Shown here: in pieces, positions 8,598 to 16,200 of the stretch
How the letters are laid out: each line of letters begins with the position of its first letter
How positions within the stretch are numbered: position 1 is the first letter of the stretch
NCBI GenBank assembly: GCA_900316295.1
Contig: ONCJ01000006.1
Coordinates: forward strand, 62,001 to 126,000
DNA from: an uncultured Prevotella sp.
GTDB lineage: Bacteria; Bacteroidota; Bacteroidia; Bacteroidales; Bacteroidaceae
Length of the DNA: 64,000 nucleotides
Reading direction: 5' to 3'
The notes under the pieces: generated by a model
The model's database searches: none
Told to the model about the DNA's origin: nothing
Seen by the model: the letters and a program-made list of their open reading frames with translations, nothing else
Program-made: the position numbers and the translations under genes

Positions 8598-9239
8598 TTA
8601 CTTATACTCAATCTTCGCCTGCTCGCCTTTATAGGCTACAGGGTATTTAATCTCGGGTTTGCAACCATTAGCGAGGATAATCTTCTTGAGCATACGGCAG
8701 TCGCTGAGGTCCACTTCTTTCAGTTTGGGACAACAGCTCAGGTCAATCGTTTCTGCGTATGTATATCCTGCATGGAAATACTCAAGGTTGGGGAAATATT
8801 TCAAGTCATCGTAGTCTTTGATATTACGGATGAAACTCCTGAAGCTCATCAGACTCAACTTTGTAGCTGCTTTCGCTTCTTCCTCGGTAATTGTTTTGTC
8901 CTTGTCAACATTCAAACGCTTGTCGCGCAGACAGAAATCCCTGAAGTCTCCATCCTTGAAAGCTATACCAGACGGCAACTCCTTCACCTCGACTGTGAAA
9001 TACTTGCTTTTCAAGTCTTCAAGATTATAGTTGCAGGGGACTTCCAATTTTCCGTTATGCCAAATGCCGTAGTTTTCATAACCTTTGCTGACGATATAGA
9101 AGACTTCCCCATCCTGCTCTATCTTCTCGCAGTAGTTATACTCCTTCGTAAGAGCGCGGGCTGTTTCGTCGGCAACCTGCGCCTGTACGGACATCAAACT
9201 TGCCACGGCTATTACTGCGGTTAAAATCATTCGTTTCAT
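8598..9239 (-). CDS. Secreted protein with EF-hand-like and leucine-rich repeat segments
   Basis: 213 residues with a signal peptide (MKRMILTAVIAVASLMSVQA). Around residues 95-125 the pattern FRDFCLRDKRLNVDKDKTIT followed by EEEA matches the calcium-loop-like cap that precedes leucine-rich repeats in many Bacteroidetes surface proteins. It is followed by short LRR turns (YFPNLEYFHAGYT, IDLSCCPKLKEVDLSDCRML). The protein ends without a recognisable sorting domain. Likely periplasmic or surface-located; role unknown. Confidence 0.6.
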   Translation of the reverse strand: MKRMILTAVIAVASLMSVQAQVADETARALTKEYNYCEKIEQDGEVFYIVSKGYENYGIWHNGKLEVPCNYNLEDLKSKYFTVEVKELPSGIAFKDGDFRDFCLRDKRLNVDKDKTITEEEAKAATKLSLMSFRSFIRNIKDYDDLKYFPNLEYFHAGYTYAETIDLSCCPKLKEVDLSDCRMLKKIILANGCKPEIKYPVAYKGEQAKIEYK

Positions 9240-9279
9240 ACCATATTATTTTATGAATAGCTCAACTAATGGCTTCACT

Positions 9280-9705
9280 TCATATCCTTCCTGCTGCTAT
9301 ACACTCCGGACAGCGCCATTGTTTAACTCCTGAGCCACCGCAATTATAGCAATTGCCGCCACCAGTGCCGTTGCAACGGCTACACCTCAGAGAGCCTGCA
9401 TGTCCCTTACAAGCCTCACAAGTGAAGGTTTTCTGTCCGCCGCAGTTGGAACATGTTTCGTCGCCATTCGTACCGGTTCCGTCGCAAGCATGACACAGCA
9501 ATTCGCCAGAACCTTGACAATGGTAACATTCTACGGTTCCACTGCCGTTACAATTATCACAACGTCCACCACCTTGTCCTTTACAACTAAGGCATGTCTC
9601 ACGGATTACACCTGTATCTCCACATCTTTTACAGGTCTGTGCCTGTGCAGCACCAATAGCCACAAAGGCTATAAGCAATGATAAAAATAAGATTTTCTGC
9701 TTCAT
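9280..9705 (-). CDS. Secreted DnaJ-type zinc-finger (CxxCxGxG repeat) protein
   Basis: 141 residues from the ATG at 9705, which opens a signal peptide (MKQKILFLSLLIAFVAIGAA). The rest is almost entirely cysteine-rich repeats of the DnaJ central-domain type: about ten C-x-x-C pairs such as CKRCGDTG, CLSCKGQG, CDNCNGSG, CHACDGTG and CYNCGGSG. There is no J domain. In DnaJ these repeats bind two zinc ions and contact unfolded substrate. Here the signal peptide suggests a periplasmic protein. A clear promoter lies upstream (9742-9772). Confidence 0.75.
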   Translation of the reverse strand: MKQKILFLSLLIAFVAIGAAQAQTCKRCGDTGVIRETCLSCKGQGGGRCDNCNGSGTVECYHCQGSGELLCHACDGTGTNGDETCSNCGGQKTFTCEACKGHAGSLRCSRCNGTGGGNCYNCGGSGVKQWRCPECIAAGRI

Positions 9706-9741
9706 AATACAAATTTTTAGTGAAAATTCACTATATGTTTG

Positions 9742-9772
9742 CAAATATATAATAATGTTTTAGAATATCAAA
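9742..9772 (-). promoter_or_regulatory. Promoter of the zinc-finger protein gene
   Basis: On the minus strand: TTTG (9769-9772), 19-bp spacer, TATATTTG (9742-9749) followed by C. This fits the Bacteroidetes -33/-7 consensus well and lies 37 nt before the ATG at 9705. Confidence 0.75.
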
Positions 9773-9914
9773 ATTTTTGGCGTGTTATTTATATAGCATT
9801 CCCTATAATGGATATAATTTAAAATAAAATATATCAATTCGTTATGTATTTTCAACACAACATATAAAATATAACGAAAAGTGAAAAGAAAAATGTGATT
9901 GCGTACAGGCTTTA

Positions 9915-10688
9915 TTAGAACATGCGAAAGACCTGTAAAAACTCTCCGAAGTGGCTGATGACTTTGAGTCGGGGATGTTCGTACTCCTCCGTATGTTCGT
10001 GTGCCCAGAGGTGTGTGAAAGGGATATGTACGGCGTAACCGCCAAGTTGAAGAACTGGCTCCACATCGGACTTGAAGGAGTTGCCTACCGACAGCATTTC
10101 GCTGATGTCAACACCATAACGCTGAGCCAAACGAATGTATTCGTCCTTGGTCTTGTCAGCCACCACCACGCAATCGTCGAACAACGGTGCCAGTCCCGAG
10201 CGTTCCAACTTATGCTGCTGGTCGTCGATCTCGCCCTTGGTGAAGACGATCATTATGGGGCAGGAGGACCTCCGCGAAGCGCCTGAGCACCTACGGAGCG
10301 CAAGAAGGGGCAAGGAGCAGGAGGCCGGAACTGAAGGTGAGAGTAGGCTATGCCTTAACTGTTCTAATGTTTCCCTTACCTCTGGCAGTGGGGTGGCAGC
10401 CAATCGCAGGAGTGAGCGACCAAGGTCTTGTATCTGCAACAACAGGTTAGCAGGGATACGTCCTTGGCTTATCTTCACGGCGTTCTCCACGAGTGACAGG
10501 GTAAAGGCCTTACAACCATAGCCGAGCTCTGCCATGTTGGCGGTCTCTGTCTTGAACAACTCGTGCGACACCGTCTGCTCATCGGCATAGTCGGCAAGCA
10601 GTTGGCGGTAACGCTGCTCTACTTCAACAAAATGTGACTGACAGTCCCACAGGGTGTCATCGGCATCAAATGCTATCAGTTTTATCAT
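9915..10688 (-). CDS. HAD-family hydrolase with composite repeat insert
   Basis: 257 residues. HAD motif I is the N-terminal FDADDTLWD with the nucleophile DxD, motif II is the T in MIVFTKG, and the motif III/IV region is K in VVVADKTKDEY and SVGNSFKSDVEP. Probably a cytoplasmic phosphatase of unknown substrate. Between EQLRHS and PIMIVFTKG there are about 24 extra residues (121-144) encoded by split GGGGCAA-type heptamers with a GC-rich palindromic piece between them. The frame is retained. The start overlaps the helicase stop by 4 nt (ATGA), so the two are translationally coupled. Confidence 0.85.
   Translation of the reverse strand: MIKLIAFDADDTLWDCQSHFVEVEQRYRQLLADYADEQTVSHELFKTETANMAELGYGCKAFTLSLVENAVKISQGRIPANLLLQIQDLGRSLLRLAATPLPEVRETLEQLRHSLLSPSVPASCSLPLLALRRCSGASRRSSCPIMIVFTKGEIDDQQHKLERSGLAPLFDDCVVVADKTKDEYIRLAQRYGVDISEMLSVGNSFKSDVEPVLQLGGYAVHIPFTHLWAHEHTEEYEHPRLKVISHFGEFLQVFRMF
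10257..10327. repeat. Composite repeat inside the HAD gene
   Basis: GGGGCAG/GAGGACC units at 10257-10270, then a GC-rich imperfect palindrome containing TCCGCGAAGCGCC and GAGCACCTACGGAGCG, then GGGGCAA, GGAGCAG and GAGGCCG units at 10307-10327. The second piece appears inserted within or beside a heptamer array. Confidence 0.7.
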
Positions 10689-12646
10689 ATCTTCAATCCT
10701 TCAATATACTCATGCAACTTTTTATAGAACGGATGCTTGGTCAAGGTTTCTACATCCCCCAAGATAATCAGTTTCATCCGTGAACGAGTGATGGCGACAT
10801 TCATACGTCGCAAGTCACGGAGGAAGCCAATCTGTCCGTCCTCGTTGGAACGAACCATAGATATAAGTATGACATCTCGTTCCTGTCCCTGAAACCCGTC
10901 CACCGTGTTCACGGTGATGAGTCGGTGATAGGGTTTGAAGAACTCATGTTTCTTGAACAGATGACGCAGGTACTGCACTTGTGCTCTGTATGGAGAGATA
11001 ACTCCGATGTCGATATTCTCGTCAAGCATACGAGCCTTGCCTATTTTTGTGATGTACTGCTGTAGTACGGTGAGTGTTTCTTCAGCCTCAGCCTTGTTGA
11101 CACGTCCAAAGGTCTCACCGACAAACTCCTCGTGATATGGAGACTGTGGAAAAGGGGAAAGGGGCTGGGTGCATGAGGACGGCTCTTCTGGTGATCTCCA
11201 CTCTATCGGATAGTCCCAATCCAGTATGCCTCGGTATTTTATCTGTGGTGCGCTCTCCACCTTGCCTCCATAGAACCAGTCGGACGAAAAGCGCATTATC
11301 TGTTCGTTCATACGATACTGCACCTGCAGAAGTGTCACCACCTCCGGACGGTTTTCCACGATGCGCTCCATGAGTGTCTTGCCCAGTCCGGCTCGCAACG
11401 CCGCGATACTCTTCACGGTAGGTGGCAACTGACAGTGGTCGCCGGCAAGGACCACCCTTGACACTCGGCGCATCGGTATCCAGCAGGCTGCCTCGAGGGC
11501 TTGGGCCGCCTCGTCAATGAACAGTGTGCTGAACTTCATTCCATGCAACAGGCGGTTGTCTGCTCCGACAAGTGTTGACGCTATCACACGCGCCTCACCG
11601 AACAGGTCGGCATTGATGCGTATCTCCAGTTCAGCAGCACGACTCTTCAGACGATCCATCTTCTGATGGAAGCTGTCACTGCCACGCCTGCGCTGGCTGC
11701 GCAGTTCTCTGATGGCTTTGCGAATGCTCCATAGCGTAGTGTAGTCGGGATGGGCTTCGAAGCGTCGTTCATAGGTGAACGCCAGCATCTTATCGTTGAC
11801 ACGTGTGGGGTTGCCAATGCGGAGCACATTGATACCTCTGTCGACCAGCTTCTCGCAGATCCAGTCGACTGCCATATTGCTTTGTGCACACACCAACACC
11901 TGGCTCTCGCGCATCAGTGTCTCATTGATAGCCTCAACGAGAGTGGTTGTCTTGCCTGTTCCGGGAGGTCCGTGCACCACCGCTACGTCCTTTGCCCTGA
12001 GCACCTCGTTGACGGCTTTCTCCTGCGTGGGATTCAGCCACGGAAGGCGTATGGGGTTGAATCCGAAGGTCTGAGCTTTCACTCCACCCTCGGCTGCAGT
12101 GCTATAGAACAGGTCGCAGAGGTATGCCAGTCGGTTGTCCTTAGCTTTTATCACACGGTCGAGTGCATCGAACATGGCCCGGTAGCTGGTTTCGTCGAAC
12201 GACAGCTGACATCCCACAGGGTTCTCCGACGACTGCAACGACAACAAAGGAGCAGAATCGGGCACAGTCACCACCATCCTGTCGCCATCGACATAGGACA
12301 CTGTGCCTGTGAAGTTGAAATAGCTGATGGACGATGACGTATGGGCTATGTCGGACGGATGCTGGCTTCCGACCTTTGACGAGAAGAAAACCACTGGGCG
12401 ACCGAACTCGAAATTATGTTCTACATCCTGATCGGCAGTACGATAAACCTCTAATGACAACTGATTCAACGAGTTATAATAGCTCTTGCCTATACGTATT
12501 GGGAACCATGCGTCGCCACGCTTCACCTTACGCATCAGTCCCTGGGTCTCTGTCTGCTTGCGAAAGGCCTCCTTCTCGGCATAATACTCCATTTGGAGTA
12601 GTAGCCGTTGCTGTCGTAGTGAATCCGTAGCCTTGTTCTGTGCCAT
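10685..12646 (-). CDS. UPF1/IGHMBP2-like superfamily 1 helicase
   Basis: 653 residues from MAQNKATDSL; a start 21 codons upstream adds a poorly conserved hydrophobic stretch. SF1 motifs in order: Walker A GPPGTGKTT, motif Ia LVCAQSNMAVD, motif II DEAAQALE, motif III GDHCQLPPTV, motif IV QYRMNEQIM, motif V VNTVDGFQGQERDVILISM and motif VI NVAITRSRMKLII. The N-terminal region resembles the stalk/1B part of SMUBP-2-type enzymes. Probably a 5'-3' RNA/DNA helicase. It is co-directional and overlaps the HAD gene by 4 nt. Confidence 0.92.
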   Translation of the reverse strand: MAQNKATDSLRQQRLLLQMEYYAEKEAFRKQTETQGLMRKVKRGDAWFPIRIGKSYYNSLNQLSLEVYRTADQDVEHNFEFGRPVVFFSSKVGSQHPSDIAHTSSSISYFNFTGTVSYVDGDRMVVTVPDSAPLLSLQSSENPVGCQLSFDETSYRAMFDALDRVIKAKDNRLAYLCDLFYSTAAEGGVKAQTFGFNPIRLPWLNPTQEKAVNEVLRAKDVAVVHGPPGTGKTTTLVEAINETLMRESQVLVCAQSNMAVDWICEKLVDRGINVLRIGNPTRVNDKMLAFTYERRFEAHPDYTTLWSIRKAIRELRSQRRRGSDSFHQKMDRLKSRAAELEIRINADLFGEARVIASTLVGADNRLLHGMKFSTLFIDEAAQALEAACWIPMRRVSRVVLAGDHCQLPPTVKSIAALRAGLGKTLMERIVENRPEVVTLLQVQYRMNEQIMRFSSDWFYGGKVESAPQIKYRGILDWDYPIEWRSPEEPSSCTQPLSPFPQSPYHEEFVGETFGRVNKAEAEETLTVLQQYITKIGKARMLDENIDIGVISPYRAQVQYLRHLFKKHEFFKPYHRLITVNTVDGFQGQERDVILISMVRSNEDGQIGFLRDLRRMNVAITRSRMKLIILGDVETLTKHPFYKKLHEYIEGLKI

Positions 12647-12718
12647 AGTGAAACGCAAAAGTACTAAATTCACATAGTTAAAAAGTGCTTGAACTATTTC
12701 TGTAAACATAATTTTTTG

Positions 12719-12726
12719 TATTTTTG
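12719..12726 (+). promoter_or_regulatory. Candidate -7 element for the surface island
   Basis: TATTTTTG on the plus strand, 61 nt before the ATG at 12788. The -33 box is poor (TTTCTG with 16-bp spacing), so this is a weak call. It is the only such element between the divergent helicase and the island. Confidence 0.4.
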
Positions 12727-12787
12727 TGGCGTTTTAACATAACTTGATTAAGCAGATATAAAATAGTCAGCAAAAAGAAGAGAGAAA

Positions 12788-13021
12788 ATGAGATTTTCTA
12801 AAAAACATTTAGCACTTATAGTCATACTTCTCATGACCGCAGTAACAAGCGTGTGGGCAGATACAGAAACGATTAAGGTAGAATACTATCATCGTGGTAT
12901 AAACTACATGACAGGTCAGCCAGAAGGCTACTGGATAACCATTGACGGTCGTCGCATGAACAAGAAGCCGACAGCGAAAGGTGTGTATATCCATCAGGGT
13001 AAGAAGAAAGTCATCAAGTAA
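12788..13021 (+). CDS. Mini-protein: signal peptide plus surface-protein C-terminal tail
   Basis: 77 residues. After a signal peptide (RFSKKHLALIVILLMTAVTS, cleaved near VWA) only about 50 residues remain. The end, TIDGRRMNKKP-TAKGVYIHQGKKKVIK, aligns with the end of the 1,572-residue protein of this island (DLNGRKVADNHALPKGIYIK plus NGKKFVVK). In Prevotella this tail is typical of large exported proteins and is probably a type IX-type sorting or anchoring segment. Here there is essentially no passenger. It heads a same-strand cluster with a 51-residue peptide 7 nt downstream. Function unknown. Confidence 0.65.
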   Translation: MRFSKKHLALIVILLMTAVTSVWADTETIKVEYYHRGINYMTGQPEGYWITIDGRRMNKKPTAKGVYIHQGKKKVIK

Positions 13022-13028
13022 AGAAAAT

Positions 13029-13184
13029 ATGAAATCAAAATACGTTATGCCACGAACAGATGTCCTGCCATGTAGTGTAGGACATCTGCTTGGTGAAAGT
13101 CAGCTCCCGTTCGACCCTACTGATGGTACGGAAGAGGGCTTGGCAAAGAAGTTCACTCTATGGGACTATAAGATAGAGACTTGA
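13029..13184 (+). CDS. Short Bacteroidales-type peptide, unknown function
   Basis: 51 residues starting MKSKYVMPRTDVLPCSVGHL and ending with FTLWDYKIET. The opening K-x-K-Y-x-x-P-x-T-x-V, followed by a small hydrophobic motif (GHLLGESQ) and an acidic second half, is a pattern I recognise from many annotated 40-70-residue hypothetical proteins in Bacteroidales. It has no signal peptide or membrane helix. It lies 7 nt after the mini-protein and 42 nt before the giant secreted protein, all on the same strand, suggesting one transcript. Confidence 0.55.
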   Translation: MKSKYVMPRTDVLPCSVGHLLGESQLPFDPTDGTEEGLAKKFTLWDYKIET

Positions 13185-13226
13185 CAATCTGGACAAATGG
13201 GAAGAATACTAAAAAGCACCTGCTAT

Positions 13227-16200
13227 ATGAAAAAACCTATCCTCATAGTATTGATAATACTGACTATTGTTTCTGTGGCGAACGCACAGAGCTTTAAACT
13301 GTACTATGCCAACAACGTCACCGACGTTACCGACCTTGACAACATAGAAAAGGAAGGCTCGGGACTGAACTGGCGAGAGGTGGACAGTAATGCCCAGACT
13401 GTTGCCGGCAATCTGGTGGAGGTGACAAAACTGAAACAGATGCTCTCCTCCACAAGGATGAAAGGTCTTGAAGACAAACGGCAGTTCTGGAAGATGCGCG
13501 ACCACGGGCTGCTGTGCTTTAAAGTAGAAGACCTTGACAACGTGCATCACACATACGAAGTGATTGTCCATAACGGTCCAGACAGTATATCACAGACCGT
13601 TGACGACTACTTCTTCGTCAATGCTCCAGTGCCCCGTGACACCGTGGCATACGAAATCTCTGTAAGGAGGGTAGATAACGATGAAACTGTACGGTTCAAA
13701 TACTTCGTATATGAATGGGGGAACGAAAACCTCTACATGTTCATGCTCGATCAGAAACGACAGGTGACGGGCGAGACCTACAAGTTGGAATATGTCACGG
13801 GATATATGGACGAGTACGGTGACATGCACAAGACATCTACCACCCTGGAACTGCAGAGCGACAAGTTCCAGAGTTTCTATGTGCCGAAGAACAGCAGCCT
13901 ATTGGATGTGTTCCTGATGAGTGGCGACGACAAGAAACTGCGAATTGACAAGAACAAGCTGCACACTGGTATTGACCTGAACGACCGCATGAACTACATG
14001 GAGATTTCCTCTACCTTCAACCTCGACAAGCACGAAGGCAGGGAGATGATGAACTTCAACTGGCTCGGAACGGGACTCTATGAGAAATACGACACCCTGT
14101 ATCTGTCGCTGTTCAACGAGAAGGGTAAGCAGATAAAGAATGCCACCATCCACCCCGAGCGTGTAGATCATAATGGCAACCGCATCTACGACCCGGCTGT
14201 CAAGTACGAAGGCTACGACAGCAAGACCAAGCAGCACAAGATTGTCACCATGAGCAATCCCGCATATATCGAGATTCTCGTTGACGGCTATCTGCCGATG
14301 CTCTACAAACACCCGGGAGTGGTCGATGACGAGGGCATCGTCAGCCCTGACCTCTGCCAGGTGGCTCTCACTCCGCAGAAGGGAACCATCAGCAGCGGCT
14401 TCAACATCAGCGGCCAACACTTCATGAACCTCAACGACGAGAAAGCCATCATCGTACGCCAGGGGGTGGACCACCGTCTGTGCTCCATCGATGCAGTTGA
14501 CCTCAGTGGAAGGATTGAGGCCGATACCATTTCCTATATGGAAGACCTGGGCAACGACTTCCCGAAACTGCTCAACAACAAGATTATAGAACGCTATGCA
14601 CAGTTTGAGACTTCGTTCTCTATTGCCAAGGGAGGCACAGCACCCGACTGTCAGCTCTTCGCCACAGACATAGCGACAGCCATCGCTAAGGAATCTACCG
14701 AGAAGAACACAGAAGTGGTAAGGGCATCGGAGTTCACCTCGTTCCTGTATGATTACTACTTCGTGCGCTTCAACCTGCTCGATGTCATCGACAAGGGCGC
14801 AACGGCGAAGGTAGCCCTGCATGTTGGCGACAAGCAGTATGCCAAATTCCCATACCTTCGAAACATCGACTTCAATCGTGACGAGGTGGAAGAAGCAGCC
14901 AACGAGGAAGTGAATGAAAACTACGTTGGCAACAACGACAAAGACAACGTATCCAGAGGTTTTGCCGACGCAGGCTACGACCTGAGATTTCCCCCTCAAT
15001 TCAGGTTCTCGTTCAAACCGATAAGTATCAGTACGGCTGTCATATATAACATCCGTAAGAACCTTATCATCATGAAAATAAACCTTGCGTTTATGCGTGA
15101 GGACGAGCGACCAGGTGAGGACGAGAAGTACAGCAAGGCTCGCAAGGAACTGAAGGAACTAGAGAAGTATGAACTTGTAGGCGATAAAGGTCGTCAGGCA
15201 AGTCTTATCGGTGATGAAGTAAGTTTCGACGATTGGATATACGATGAGATTGACGACATCTTCGACATCTCCAGCCGCCGCATCGGCAAGGGATGGTTCG
15301 GCGGTGCCAAGCTCGCCTTCAAGATGAAGCCGTTCGACTTCAAGAATTTCCAGGTGACCGAGGCTTCCGGTCAGATAGGCTACGGTATAGGTATGCGTTG
15401 GAACGCTGCCGAGAACGAGCGGTTCCAGTCTCTGGCATCAGTGTTAAAGAGACTGGAGGACTACATTTCCTTAACCGCCTGCTTCGAGGCATCCATGCAA
15501 CTCGACTTCGGCATCAAATCGTTCCAGCAAGGAGTCAAGGAGAGCATGTCGAGCACCAACATGGGCTACTTCTTCGACTTTAGTGGAAAAGTTGCCGTAG
15601 GAGCTTCGTTAGACGTCTTCTCTCCAGAGAAAATTGCTAAAAAGAAAGTTTCTCCCTGGCTCAACGTCCAAGCCGGGCTGCGTCTCGGAGGCAAGGCAGG
15701 CTTCCGCTTCGGTGTTGAAGGACCGTTCGACAGCTATGCCCCGGGTGTAGGTCTTGTCCTCTCATGCGTCGTCATCGGACAGGCTTACCTCAACCTCAAG
15801 ACACCTATCTTCGCATGGAGCGGCAGCGCAGGCTTCCAGCTAGGAGGTCGCAGGCTTTTCCCCAACGACGACCACAACCCGTTCCACGACGATTTCCCCT
15901 ACTGGCTTAACGATGGAGCTGGAGCGAAGCCATTAGCAAAAGCTCTTCGCAGAATACCAGCACCGCAAACAACAGAGATCAGCGGCAAGGCTGTCATCAA
16001 CGATGTGGCGATGGACGCCAATCCACACTTCCTCGACGGCAGCCATGTGGTATACAATGACTTAGGTTCAACGACCGACTACAACGACGACAAGGTGGTG
16101 GTTGCCAACATTGCTGGCAGCGAGATTACCAAGGATGCTCTCTCAGCCGATGGACTCTTTGGCGGCAACAACATGCGCTCAAAGCGAGGCGAATACGAGA

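Noticed and set aside
13899..14999. 366-codon open frame on the minus strand, and similar long antisense frames at 6389-7171 and 25106-25867
   Set aside because: They mirror well-supported genes on the other strand, lack promoters or conserved motifs, and have the composition expected of antisense frames in this codon usage.
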